Part shown: piece after piece, positions 8,345 through 16,720 of the stretch
How the letters are laid out: each line of letters starts with the position of its first letter
Position numbering within the stretch: the stretch's first letter is position 1
Assembly: GCF_004795915.1 (NCBI RefSeq)
Contig: NZ_CP039253.1
Span: 4,181,501-4,245,500, forward strand
Source of the DNA: Rhodococcus sp. PAMC28707
Lineage (GTDB): Bacteria; Actinomycetota; Actinomycetes; Mycobacteriales; Mycobacteriaceae
Direction: 5' to 3'
DNA: 64,000 nt
Notes under the pieces: generated by a model
Told to the model about the DNA's origin: nothing
What the model saw: the letters and a program-made list of their open reading frames with translations, nothing else
Database searches by the model: none
Translations under genes and position numbers: made by a program

Positions 8345-9496
8345 TCACCGCCGTGCGGTTGCAACGCCGATGAGCAGTACCAGGGCAGCGAGCGCGCCGA
8401 AACCTGCGGTGAGCGTCGCGGCGGCCGCTACCCCGGCGACGAGGAGTGGGCCGCCGGCGTCGCCGAGTTCACGGCCGAGTTCAGCGGCACCCATGGTCTG
8501 GCCCATGCGTTCTTCGGGGGTCGAGGCAGCGAGCGAGGCGAACGCTAGGGGAGTGATGATGCCGGTACCGATTCCAATGGCGATGCCGGCACCTAGGAGA
8601 CCGGCCAGTCCGGGAAGCATCGCGGCGGCAAGGCCTAGAGCAGTCAGACCCAGCCCGGCGGCCATACCTGCCGTAGCGGAGATCGTGCCGCTATCGAGGG
8701 CGCGGCCGGCGCGTGGTTGCGTCAATGCAGCGCATAACGCCAGCACTGACACCGCTGCTCCTGTCTCGATGGACCCCAGGCCGGCGGCTGCGCCAGAGAC
8801 CGGGAGGAATCCGACTCCGACAGACAAAGCTGCGGTTGCAGCAGCGAGCGCAATGGTGGGCCGCAGGAAGTGTGAGTCGCTCAGACGGCGGGCGAGATCG
8901 ACCACTGTTTGGCGTTGACGAGGAAGTGCAGGCACTGCCGACACGACTGCTCGAGCCCAGATTGCAACAACGCCTGCGAGGACGGTGGTCACAGCGAACA
9001 GTAGTGTTAGATCGCCGATCCACACTATTACGCCGCCCAGTAGTGGGCCGGCGGTGTAGCCGAGGCTCTTGTAGAAGCCGTAGGTTCCGAAACCTTTTCC
9101 GCGCTTGGCTTTCGGGTTCAGGCGCGCTACCAGGGAGCTTGCTGCGGGGGAGAATGCCGACGCTGCGGCACCTTGCCCCAGGCGCGCGAGCCATAACCAG
9201 TTCGTGTCGGCGACGAGGACGAACAGGAGTGAGGTTGCGGCGAACCCGATCAAACCGCCGAGGAGGACGGGTTTTGCTCCGACCTTGTCGGCGAGTGTCC
9301 CGAAGACTGGCTTCAGGAGTACTTCGGCGCCGTCGTAGAGGGCCAGGAGTAGGCCGAGGTAGAGAAGAGAGTCGGCGAGATTGTCGAGGTCGAACACGAG
9401 GTTCGCTGCGACGGCATGGGCGCCGAATGCCGTGGTGAAACCTGCCGCGTACAGGGGCCACATGCGCCAGCGTTCCACGGCGGTTTCATTGTTCAT
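8345..9496 (-). CDS. MFS transporter coupled to a ChrB-domain protein
   Basis: A 383-residue protein with 12 predicted membrane helices. The motif FGTLADKVGAKPVLLGG between helices 2 and 3 is the MFS motif A. The ATG at 9496 (MNNETAVERW) overlaps the stop of the ChrB-like gene by ATGA (9496-9493), so the pair is co-translated. The sequence pattern is that of the drug/metal efflux MFS group. The partner suggests export of a toxic oxyanion or metal complex. The end converges with the CDF gene, leaving a 186-bp gap without clear features. Confidence 0.85.
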   Translation of the reverse strand: MNNETAVERWRMWPLYAAGFTTAFGAHAVAANLVFDLDNLADSLLYLGLLLALYDGAEVLLKPVFGTLADKVGAKPVLLGGLIGFAATSLLFVLVADTNWLWLARLGQGAAASAFSPAASSLVARLNPKAKRGKGFGTYGFYKSLGYTAGPLLGGVIVWIGDLTLLFAVTTVLAGVVAIWARAVVSAVPALPRQRQTVVDLARRLSDSHFLRPTIALAAATAALSVGVGFLPVSGAAAGLGSIETGAAVSVLALCAALTQPRAGRALDSGTISATAGMAAGLGLTALGLAAAMLPGLAGLLGAGIAIGIGTGIITPLAFASLAASTPEERMGQTMGAAELGRELGDAGGPLLVAGVAAAATLTAGFGALAALVLLIGVATARR

Positions 9497-10071
9497 GCGT
9501 GGTGGTTGTTGTCGATGGATTCGGGATCGTGCAGGGCGGCGATCACGCGTTCGGAGTAGTCCTCGAATCGCTGCCCACATTCTTGTAATTCTTCTGTGGC
9601 GCGTTCGGAGTTGTTCGCGCCAAATACATCCCGTGCTTTCAGATCACGATGCCAGCGGCGTAGTCGGTCGAGGCTCTGATCCTCTTCTTCGAGTTCGGCC
9701 AAGGTGAACTTACGGATCCTGATTTCCTTGTCGAGTTCAGCTTTGTATTTGGCGCAGTCGGAGAGGAATTCGGTCCAGTCATCCTCGCGTGCAGCGGTGA
9801 ACATCGCTTCGAACCGGGAACCGTCCTCGGTGGTGGCACCGCTCGCGTGGAGGAAGATGATCTCACCTCCGGCACGTTTTACCAGGGCGCGGGCGCGGTC
9901 GATTCCGGTGGAGAACGCAGGCACATTCGGTACGGCCCAGGTGCCTTGGCCGATCGACAATGCGCCGATCTTGCGAAGTTCGCGCCATACCGCAACACGG
10001 TGTCGTGATGGTTCGGCCGGGATCTGGGTCAAGATTATTCGCCAGTGGGTAGAGGCTTCTTCGTCGTACAC
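9493..10071 (-). CDS. ChrB N-terminal-domain protein, probable regulator
   Basis: A 192-residue protein. The opening WRIILTQIPAEPSRHRVAVWRELRKIGALSIGQGTWAVP is the ChrB N-terminal domain: a winged-helix-like fold linked to chromate-responsive regulation and also found alone in actinobacteria. The C-terminal part (residues 100-190) is charged and coiled-coil-like (LAELEEEDQSLDRLRRWHRDL). The canonical C-terminal ChrB domain is missing. GTG 10071 follows TACATT (10083-10078) by 6 nt, so the mRNA is probably leaderless. The dyad at 10077-10098 overlaps that -10 box. Confidence 0.75.
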   Translation of the reverse strand: MYDEEASTHWRIILTQIPAEPSRHRVAVWRELRKIGALSIGQGTWAVPNVPAFSTGIDRARALVKRAGGEIIFLHASGATTEDGSRFEAMFTAAREDDWTEFLSDCAKYKAELDKEIRIRKFTLAELEEEDQSLDRLRRWHRDLKARDVFGANNSERATEELQECGQRFEDYSERVIAALHDPESIDNNHHA

Positions 10072-10076
10072 CAGGT

Positions 10077-10098
10077 AAATGTATCAGCGGCTACATTT
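10077..10098. promoter_or_regulatory. Dyad over the ChrB-like gene promoter
   Basis: AAATGTA (10077-10083), 8 bp, then TACATTT (10092-10098). One arm contains the leftward -10 box TACATT. This is a candidate operator for the ChrB-domain protein or for a TetR/PadR-like regulator. From 10099 to the end of the HMA gene at 10371 no other feature is visible. Confidence 0.5.
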
Positions 10099-10370
10099 GA
10101 AAGGAGTGCTCCGGTTACTTTTTACTCTTTTTCTAACGGATGGCGATCGATGATGGCAACTGTGAGGTGGCTGAGCACGCTGTGATCGAACTGGTGGTCC
10201 CGCGCCACGTCGGCGGGGAACCACCAGAGTCGAGCGATCTCCGTGGGCGGTCGACTGCGCTCGCATTGGGCAGTGCATATTTCGCGCCGACGCCGGCCGA
10301 GGAAAGACTTCAGAACGCCCCAGACTCAGAACGCCTCATATGTGCCTTCATGTCTGGGTTCCCGGCTCGA

Positions 10371-10706
10371 TCAGTCGGAGGTCAAATGGTAGTCACCGGC
10401 CTCGTCGAGCGCGGCGGCAACTTGGCTCCGGCTGAGAAGCGACGCGGAGTCGATCGATACCGTCGAAACACCGCCGGCGACGAGTACGACGGTGACATGG
10501 CGGACACCCTCGATAGCTTCGACTTCGGTGGTGACTGCCCGCGCGCAGTGCCCGCAGGTGAGCCCGGTGACAGCAAATTGCTGATCGGTTGGGCTCGAAG
10601 GGATTTTGGTAGCCGTCGAGGGATGCGATGAACCGCAACCACAACCGCAGCCGTTGTTCGGTGAGAGGTCGGTCAAAGTGAGATCCGAGGTGGCGGTGGG
10701 GTTCAT
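10371..10706 (-). CDS. Copper-type HMA domain protein with Cys-rich N-terminus
   Basis: A 111-residue protein from ATG 10706. Residues 17-27 are a Cys-Gly run (NNGCGCGCGSSH) that could bind metal. Residues 43-108 are a heavy-metal-associated domain with FAVTGLTCGHCARAVTTEVEAIEGV, where TCGHC is the two-cysteine metal site, and a later beta-strand set VSTVSIDSASLLS. It resembles CopZ-like copper chaperones. Two TACCC-N5-GGGTA sites lie upstream, supporting copper control. Soluble, with no membrane segment. A P-type ATPase partner is not in the window. Confidence 0.85.
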   Translation of the reverse strand: MNPTATSDLTLTDLSPNNGCGCGCGSSHPSTATKIPSSPTDQQFAVTGLTCGHCARAVTTEVEAIEGVRHVTVVLVAGGVSTVSIDSASLLSRSQVAAALDEAGDYHLTSD

Positions 10707-10726
10707 TGGACTCCGATCACTTACGC

Positions 10727-10787
10727 GCATACCCATGGGGGGTACCTGATCGGTCGACTATACCCCCCATGGGTATGCCGGTGTCAA
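10727..10787 (-). promoter_or_regulatory. Copper-type promoter with two RicR/CsoR-like operators
   Basis: Two 18-bp arms, 10727-10744 and 10761-10778, are exact reverse complements separated by 16 bp. Each contains TACCC-N5-GGGTA (10730-10744 and 10761-10775), the palindrome reported for the mycobacterial copper repressor RicR. For leftward transcription, TTGACA (10787-10782) and TATAGT (10762-10757) form a promoter with a 19-bp spacer filled by one operator; the other lies just downstream of the expected start. It would drive the HMA gene. Confidence 0.78.
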
Positions 10788-10845
10788 TGTTGCAAGCAGC
10801 CATGACAGGCAGGGTCAGCACCTGTTTCGGGTGCGTTGGACTTGT

Positions 10846-11097
10846 CTACTGTTGGTGCAGAGTGGTGAGCCGTGCGCGGTAGTCGTCCGCGTCGATCTCA
10901 CCTCGGGCGTACCGCTCAGCCAGCAGCTGCTCAGCGGTGTACAGCACGGGGGGATGCGTCGGCTGGGATCCACGAGCCCCCTGCGATCGGAGTAGCAGAA
11001 GCACTCCGGTTATCAGTACACCCCAGAACACCACCATCCCGATGATCATCAACGCATAACCCCACCCACTGGGATCGTTGCCATGCCAATACATCAT
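10846..11097 (-). CDS. Small SHOCT-domain membrane protein
   Basis: An 83-residue protein from ATG 11097, chosen because AGGAG stands 10 nt upstream. One membrane helix (residues about 12-35, GYALMIIGMVVFWGVLITGV) is followed by a linker and a C-terminal SHOCT motif (LLAERYARGEIDADDYRARLTTL). The N-terminal MMYWHGND is a common opening in SHOCT proteins near copper genes. SHOCT is a short oligomerisation motif and no enzyme activity is expected. It lies just upstream of the copper-type promoter in the same direction. Confidence 0.75.
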   Translation of the reverse strand: MMYWHGNDPSGWGYALMIIGMVVFWGVLITGVLLLLRSQGARGSQPTHPPVLYTAEQLLAERYARGEIDADDYRARLTTLHQQ

Positions 11098-11387
11098 TTT
11101 GTCTGCTCCTCGGACTGTCGGTGGATCGACCAACGGCTGACCTGAATGCCACCGGTGTGCCAACTCGGAGGTCGGTAGTTTTGAGTATCGGTGCACGTCA
11201 GGGCGTAAAGATAGGGCCCTTCGTCCTATTCCTCAGAACGTTTGGGCATCGACCGAGCAATCTGTTGGAGGATTCGACAACTGATTGTGTGGCTCGGTTG
11301 GTAGTCGAGACCGAGCGCGCGGGCCTCACTCCGCAGAGATCTGCACTGCACTCGACACGCCGAACTCGGCGGTTCCCCGGCGCCGAC
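11098..11387. other. Intergenic stretch without recognised gene
   Basis: This 290-bp stretch lies between the start of the SHOCT gene and the end of the SDR gene. It holds the SHOCT ribosome-binding site near 11108. Short reading frames here have no recognisable protein pattern, and no strong hairpin was seen. Confidence 0.4.
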
Positions 11388-12068
11388 TCAGTTGAAATCG
11401 GTGCTGGCCACTTCGCGGTCGGTACCGACGATCGCCGCGAGGACACGGTCGGCGACTACCTCGGGGCTCAGGCCCTCGGGCATCTTCGGCGCACTACCTG
11501 CAATCGCGCGACCGGCCAGGCCGGTCTCAGTGTGCGGTGGCCGGACGTCGACCACTCGAATTTTGCTACGTCGCGCCTCTTTCGCTGCCGCGATAAATAG
11601 CGTTGATACCGCAGCCTTTACAGCGGAATACGTCGCCATACCGGCGACCGGTTGCTCGGCCAGCACCGCGCTGATCCCGACGATCACCCCGCCCTCGTCC
11701 ACGACGTGCAGCGCCGCCCGTAGCAGCCGCAGCGGGGCGAGGAAGTCGACGAGCACAAGGTCGTCCACGGTGTCGTCGTCGATCTCGGCAACGGGACCGA
11801 ATGCGGCGATACCGGCCGCGATGACCACACCGTCGATGCGACCATGGTGGTCCTTCGCCTCCGCGATCACCGACCGCGCCGCATCGGGTTCACGCAAGTC
11901 GGCGGTGACTTTGTGCGCGCCCTCGATCCCGAGAGCGTCGAGCCCCTTGCCGGACCGCCCACTGATGGTGAGCGACGCACCCTGTTGGGCGAGCAGTTTC
12001 GCGATGCGAGAACCCAGTGCGCCGGTAGCACCGACGACGACGAACACCTTGCCGGACAGATCATTCAT
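11388..12068 (-). CDS. Short-chain dehydrogenase/reductase
   Basis: A 226-residue Rossmann enzyme from ATG 12068 (MNDLSGKVFVVVGATGALGSRIAKLL). The cofactor motif is GATGALGS (TGxxxGxG type) and the NAG-like strand is AAGIAAFG. The catalytic Ser/Tyr/Lys are in VGISAVLAE and YSAVKAAVSTLF. It probably uses NADP(H), since GRS follows the second strand. It ends with RVLAAIVGTDREV, typical of small SDRs that act on carbonyls. The substrate cannot be told. It is divergent from the two-component system, with 135 bp between the starts. Confidence 0.88.
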   Translation of the reverse strand: MNDLSGKVFVVVGATGALGSRIAKLLAQQGASLTISGRSGKGLDALGIEGAHKVTADLREPDAARSVIAEAKDHHGRIDGVVIAAGIAAFGPVAEIDDDTVDDLVLVDFLAPLRLLRAALHVVDEGGVIVGISAVLAEQPVAGMATYSAVKAAVSTLFIAAAKEARRSKIRVVDVRPPHTETGLAGRAIAGSAPKMPEGLSPEVVADRVLAAIVGTDREVASTDFN

Positions 12069-12203
12069 CACTCCATAGTGCACTTCGCCGGATGGTCCAC
12101 GCCGAAGAACTGCGTGCTTCGAACGTGATCTGGCGGTTGCATCTTCACCACGTCGGGGGAGGTGCAGGGGAGCGGGATGCCGCGCTGGCCTATGTTGGCG
12201 TGG

Positions 12204-12863
12204 ATGCGCATTGCGGTGGTGGAGGACGACGACGGAGTCGGTGACGCGTTGTTCGACGCGCTGACCGAGGTCGGGCATGCGCCTGTACGCATGCGACGCG
12301 GCGCCGACCTGTTGCTGGGATACCACGACATGGATGTCGTACTGCTCGATCTCGGTCTGCCGGATATGGACGGCTTGGAGGTTCTCCGCAAGCTTCGGAC
12401 GTTGAGTTCGGTTCCGGTGGTGGTGCTGACTGCGCGCGACGACGAACGCTCGGTGGTTCGGGCCCTTCGCGGCGGGGCGGACGATTACGTCGTCAAACCT
12501 GCAAGGTTGGGCGAGTTGCACGCGCGACTCGAGGTGGCGGCGCGGCGTCGAAGCGCGTCGAGCGAACCTGTCACCGACGGTCTGGTTCTCGGCGACATTG
12601 TCATCGATCTTGTCGGCCGCATCGCGGAAGTCGACGGTCACGACATTGCGCTGACGACCAAGGAGTTCGAGCTACTCGCTCATCTCGTGACGCGACGCGG
12701 TGAAGCGGTCAGCCGGGAACAGCTGATGGACGCAATCTGGGGTGACGCCTACGTCGCGATCTCACGGACACTCGACGTGCACATGACGGCGTTGCGTTCC
12801 AAGCTCGCGCGACCCGGCACCATCGTCACCATCCGCGGCTTCGGTTATCGCTGGGATACGTGA
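12204..12863 (+). CDS. OmpR-type response regulator (TctD-like)
   Basis: A 219-residue regulator from ATG 12204, which follows TATGTT (12191-12196) by 7 nt (leaderless pattern). The receiver domain covers residues 1-115, with VVEDDD as the acidic pocket, the phospho-acceptor Asp in VVLLDLGLPDMDG, the Thr in VVLTARDD and the Lys in YVVKPA. The winged-helix DNA-binding domain covers 125-218 (TTKEFELLAHLVTRRGEAVSREQL, RTLDVHMTALRSKL, IRGFGYRW). Its stop is one base before the histidine kinase ATG. The downstream carboxylate-type transporter is its likely target. Confidence 0.93.
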   Translation: MRIAVVEDDDGVGDALFDALTEVGHAPVRMRRGADLLLGYHDMDVVLLDLGLPDMDGLEVLRKLRTLSSVPVVVLTARDDERSVVRALRGGADDYVVKPARLGELHARLEVAARRRSASSEPVTDGLVLGDIVIDLVGRIAEVDGHDIALTTKEFELLAHLVTRRGEAVSREQLMDAIWGDAYVAISRTLDVHMTALRSKLARPGTIVTIRGFGYRWDT

Positions 12864-12864
12864 G

Positions 12865-14256
12865 ATGCGGCGCCGTGTCCTGGTGGTGCTGATGATCTAC
12901 TCCACCGTCGTCGTACTCGCTCTGTCGGTGCCCCTGGGGCTGCTGGTCGGCCGCGAACGCGCCCAACGATTTGCGGAGAACCGGGCCGCTGCAGCGACGT
13001 TCTTCGCCGAACTCAGTTCACGAGAGGGCGTATCCGGCGTACCTCGGCTTCGAGAGTCGGTGCAGCGCTACAACAGTCTGTACGACGAGGGGATCGTCAT
13101 CGTCGATCGCACCGGAGTGCCGCGTGCGCTGGCGGGCCTGGACATCGAGCGCGCCGACGTGCAGCAGGCGGTGGCAGGAGCGTTGCGGAACCAACGTGGG
13201 CACCTCCCGTCGAGTGTGACGCCTTGGTCGCAGTCCTCGGTGTTGATCGCCGCCCCGGTCGGCGGGGGCACACAGGTCGACGGCGCCGTGGTAATCGCAG
13301 CGTCCACCGATGTCGTGCGTAGGGACGTCGCCGTGGCGTGGGTAGTCATCGCCGTCGGTGCACTACTGACTCTTGCTACCGTCGCGGTGATCGCTGCTGT
13401 CCTGTCGCGCTGGGTCGTTCGTCCACTGACCGCATTGTCGTCCCGTGTCCGTTCGTTCGGCGACAAGTTCCACGATCAACTGCCGATCGCAGGTTCCCGC
13501 CTGCCGAAGCCTGCCGAGTACCTGGGTCCCCCGGAAGTCCGAGAATTGTCCAGCTCGTTCGACGCCATGGCAGACGACGTCGAGGCGGCGACGGCTGCGC
13601 AGCGTCGGCTGGTGGCGGACACCGCCCACGCTCTTCGTAACCCGTTGGCGGCACTGAGAATCCGATTGGATGTGTTGGGCATGAAAGTGCCGGATTCGGC
13701 AATCGGCGCACACCTCAAGACCACACGCGAAGTCGACCGGCTGACTACCGTCGTCGAAGATCTGCTCGTCCTCGCCGCGGCTGAGACGCCGTTCACGAAG
13801 CAGACAACCGGGTGCGACGTAGGAGCAGCGATTGCCGATCGTGTCGAATTCTGGTCGAGCACAATGACAGTGGCGGGGATCGGTGTGCACGTAGAAAGCC
13901 CCGGGGAGAACACCCGTGCCGCGATATCGGAAGACGACCTGATTCGAATTCTCGACGCCCTACTCAGCAACGCGACGAAATACGCCGGCGACGGTGCATA
14001 CGTCGAGATCGGCCACCGAACAAGCGAAGGCGACATCACCGTCTGGGTGTCCGATAACGGGCCGGGTGTGCTTGCCGAAGAACTCCCGAAAATCGTAGAT
14101 CGGTTCTTCCGAGCGTCGAGCGCCCACGGTGAAGGTACCGGTCTCGGTTTGTCGATCGTCCACGCGTTGACCGAGCGGGCCGGGGGAACTATCGAGGTGA
14201 GTGCGCGTCGACCCTCGGGCTTGCGGATAGAGCTCACTTTCCTAAGGGAGTGTTAG
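12865..14256 (+). CDS. Sensor histidine kinase
   Basis: A 463-residue membrane kinase. Helix 1 is residues 5-28, the extracytoplasmic sensor region about 29-152 and helix 2 about 153-178, followed by a HAMP linker (LSRWVVRPLTALSSRV). The phosphorylated His is in DTAHALRNPLAALR. The N box is LDALLSNATKYAG, the G1 box VSDNGPGVL and the G2 box GEGTGLGLSIV. It partners the response regulator directly upstream. The sensor loop of about 120 residues could bind a small acid or the TAXI binding protein encoded two genes later. Confidence 0.93.
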   Translation: MRRRVLVVLMIYSTVVVLALSVPLGLLVGRERAQRFAENRAAAATFFAELSSREGVSGVPRLRESVQRYNSLYDEGIVIVDRTGVPRALAGLDIERADVQQAVAGALRNQRGHLPSSVTPWSQSSVLIAAPVGGGTQVDGAVVIAASTDVVRRDVAVAWVVIAVGALLTLATVAVIAAVLSRWVVRPLTALSSRVRSFGDKFHDQLPIAGSRLPKPAEYLGPPEVRELSSSFDAMADDVEAATAAQRRLVADTAHALRNPLAALRIRLDVLGMKVPDSAIGAHLKTTREVDRLTTVVEDLLVLAAAETPFTKQTTGCDVGAAIADRVEFWSSTMTVAGIGVHVESPGENTRAAISEDDLIRILDALLSNATKYAGDGAYVEIGHRTSEGDITVWVSDNGPGVLAEELPKIVDRFFRASSAHGEGTGLGLSIVHALTERAGGTIEVSARRPSGLRIELTFLREC

Positions 14257-14370
14257 GAAAGTCGGAACAGCTTGGTTTTGGGCTGTGCCTGCGGTCACAG
14301 TATGGGGACTCCGGTTGCCGCTTCGTTCCATGGCAATCCGCCCAACAGCACTCTGTGGAAGGACCAGCCC

Positions 14371-15735
14371 ATGGCCAACGAGGCCACCTCGATCGCCGAT
14401 CCGTCGCGCCCGACCCCGCCTGTTTCCTCTCCCGCTGCCACTCGTCGCGCCGTGCTCAACACGCTGCGGGGGTCGTCGGGCAATCTCGTCGAGTGGTACG
14501 ACGTGTACGTCTACACCGTCTTTGCGACATATTTCGAGAATCAATTCTTCGATTCGGCGGACAAGAATTCGACCCTCTACGTGTACGCGATCTTCGCGGT
14601 CACCTTCCTGATGCGACCGGTCGGCTCGTGGTTCTTCGGTCGCTATGCGGACAGGAACGGTCGACGCGCTGCACTCACGTTCAGTGTCTCGTTGATGGCC
14701 GCGTGCTCGCTGGTCATCTCACTCACCCCGGGACGAGAGAGCATCGGAGTCTGGGCGGCGATCATCCTCATTCTGAGCCGTCTGGTCCAGGGCTTCGCCA
14801 CCGGCGGTGAGTACGGTGCGTCGGCGACCTACATGTCCGAGGCAGCGACCCGTGAGCGTCGTGGCTTCTTCTCTTCGTTCCAGTACGTGACGCTGGTCGG
14901 CGGGCATGTTCTCGCGCAGGTGACCCTGTTGATCATGCAGGTGTTCCTCGATCGCGGGCAGATGGAGGAATTCGGCTGGCGCATCGCGTTCTTCATCGGC
15001 GGTGTCGCGGCCGTGGTCGTATTTTGGCTGCGGCGCAGCATGGACGAATCGCTGACGAAGGATCAGCTCGACGCCGTTCGCAGCGGAGTCGACCGAGCCT
15101 CCGGTTCGATGAGGGAACTTCTCAGCCACCATTGGCGTGCACTTCTGATCTGCTTCTTGGTGACGGCCGGTGGCACCATCGCGTTCTACACCTACAGCGT
15201 CAACGCCCCCTCGATGATCCGGTCCGCATACGAGGACCGGGGGATGACCGGAACGTGGATCAACCTCTTCGGCCTGGTCTTCCTCATGCTTCTGCAGCCG
15301 ATCGGTGGGATGATCAGCGACAAGGTGGGTCGCAAACCACTCCTGATCTTCTTCGGAATCGGCGGCGTGCTGTACACCTACTTCCTCATCACGTATCTGC
15401 CGACGGCGACGTCCGTCTTCGCATCGGTCACCCTGGTGTGCGTGGGTTACGTCATCTTGACCGGTTACACCTCGATCAACGCGATCGTCAAAGCCGAGTT
15501 GTTCCCCTCTCACGTGCGTGCACTCGGCGTCGGTCTCGGCTACGCGCTCGCCAACTCTGCATTCGGCGGCACTGCCCCGCTGATCTACCAGGCGGCGAAG
15601 AACAGCGGGCAGGTCACCTGGTTCATCGTCTACGTGACGGTGGTGATCGCAGTATCGCTGCTGGTCTACATCTTCGTTCTGCGGAACAAGTCCGAGACCG
15701 TCCTCGACCGGGAGCAGGGTCGAGCGTTCGAGTGA
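14371..15735 (+). CDS. MHS-family (metabolite:H+ symporter) MFS permease
   Basis: A 454-residue permease from ATG 14371, with AAGGA 9 nt upstream. Twelve helices begin after residue 30. The region SSGNLVEWYDVYVYTVFATYF is the conserved first helix of the MHS group (GNxVEWYD). FFGRYADRNGRRAALTFSVSLMA is the family motif between helices 2 and 3, and ATGGEYGASATYMSEAA belongs to helices 4-5. MHS permeases import alpha-ketoglutarate, citrate, shikimate, proline and similar substrates with protons. The two-component system before it and the TAXI protein after it suggest regulated uptake of a carboxylate. Confidence 0.92.
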   Translation: MANEATSIADPSRPTPPVSSPAATRRAVLNTLRGSSGNLVEWYDVYVYTVFATYFENQFFDSADKNSTLYVYAIFAVTFLMRPVGSWFFGRYADRNGRRAALTFSVSLMAACSLVISLTPGRESIGVWAAIILILSRLVQGFATGGEYGASATYMSEAATRERRGFFSSFQYVTLVGGHVLAQVTLLIMQVFLDRGQMEEFGWRIAFFIGGVAAVVVFWLRRSMDESLTKDQLDAVRSGVDRASGSMRELLSHHWRALLICFLVTAGGTIAFYTYSVNAPSMIRSAYEDRGMTGTWINLFGLVFLMLLQPIGGMISDKVGRKPLLIFFGIGGVLYTYFLITYLPTATSVFASVTLVCVGYVILTGYTSINAIVKAELFPSHVRALGVGLGYALANSAFGGTAPLIYQAAKNSGQVTWFIVYVTVVIAVSLLVYIFVLRNKSETVLDREQGRAFE

Positions 15736-15760
15736 TCTGCCACGCCTTACAGTGACGAAC

Positions 15761-16702
15761 ATGGTCCCGCCCGCAGCGTTGCTCTCCCGCAGAGCAGCGC
15801 TGCGGGCGGGACTGCTGGCTGTGAGCGCCGCCGCGGTGGGCACTGCCTGCGCGTCGGATCCTCCACCGCAACTCCGTCTCGCATCAGGTGAGGTCGGCGG
15901 CTTCTTCTGGGAGTTCTCGGGCCTGCTCGCCGACGCGGCCGCCGCGACGGCTACGGCGGAGGTCGTTCCGCTGACGACGGCCGGCTCCCTCGACAACCTG
16001 GAAGCCTTGGATTCGCGACGTGCCGAGCTGGCACTTACGTTGGCCGACGCCGCCTACAGCCATCCGAGTCGAGATTTGGCGGCGGTGGGATGCGTGTACG
16101 AGAACTACTTCCAGGTCACCGTGCGAGCCGACTCGGGCATCGAGACGGTAAATGATCTGCGCGGGCGGCCGGTGAGCGTCGGCGCCCCGGGATCCGGTGC
16201 CACCCTGGTGTCCCAGCGCATTTTCGACGCTACGGGTCTGTCCGGTCCCGGTGCGGTCCGCGAAGTCCAGATGTCGATGAGTTCGGCGGCACATGCCTTG
16301 TCAGACAACGAGATCGATGCCGTGATGTGGGCTGGGGGATTGCCGACGCCGGCGTTCGCCGATCCGCCGATGGCAATCCGGTTGCTCGATCTAGGCGCCG
16401 TCGTCGCGGACTTGAGGCGCGAGTTCGGGACCGCGTACGAATCGGTCCTGGTGCCGGCGAACGTCTATGGCGAACATCCGGAAGTGACGACCGTCGGAAT
16501 CCCGAACCTGCTGCTGGCCCACCCGGACGTGCCGGACCGGACTGTGGCGGAATTGGTGGGCCTGCTGCTCGATCAGTCGTCCTCGCTGGTTCCCCGACAG
16601 GCGATCGGTAGCCAATTCCTCGACGCCCGGTCGCTCGTCATGACCGGCGCCATCCCTCTCCATCCCGGGGCCGAAGCGGAGTACCGCAGGCGGCACGGAT
16701 GA
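15761..16702 (+). CDS. TAXI-family solute-binding protein
   Basis: A 313-residue exported protein from ATG 15761; an in-frame GTG at 15752 would add three residues. The N-terminus has a twin-arginine type signal (SRRAALRAGLLAVSAAAVGTACAS), and the Cys could be a lipidation site though the lipobox is weak. The mature part shows the TAXI pattern: RLASGEVGGFFWEFSGLLAD near the start, then VNDLRGRPVSVGAPGSGATLVSQRIF, then EIDAVMWAGGLPTPAF. TAXI proteins normally feed TRAP transporters. No TRAP permease is present and the neighbour is an MHS permease, so it may act as a sensor partner instead. Confidence 0.85.
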   Translation: MVPPAALLSRRAALRAGLLAVSAAAVGTACASDPPPQLRLASGEVGGFFWEFSGLLADAAAATATAEVVPLTTAGSLDNLEALDSRRAELALTLADAAYSHPSRDLAAVGCVYENYFQVTVRADSGIETVNDLRGRPVSVGAPGSGATLVSQRIFDATGLSGPGAVREVQMSMSSAAHALSDNEIDAVMWAGGLPTPAFADPPMAIRLLDLGAVVADLRREFGTAYESVLVPANVYGEHPEVTTVGIPNLLLAHPDVPDRTVAELVGLLLDQSSSLVPRQAIGSQFLDARSLVMTGAIPLHPGAEAEYRRRHG

Positions 16703-16720
16703 GATGACCAGGTCGGTCGG

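Noticed and set aside
10140-10631. Plus-strand reading frame of about 160 codons overlapping the HMA gene
   Set aside because: It is antisense to a clear HMA domain gene and its product has no recognisable features.
14719-15996. Minus-strand open frame of about 425 codons opposite the MHS permease
   Set aside because: Its translation is low-complexity and charged, as expected from the reverse strand of a membrane protein gene.
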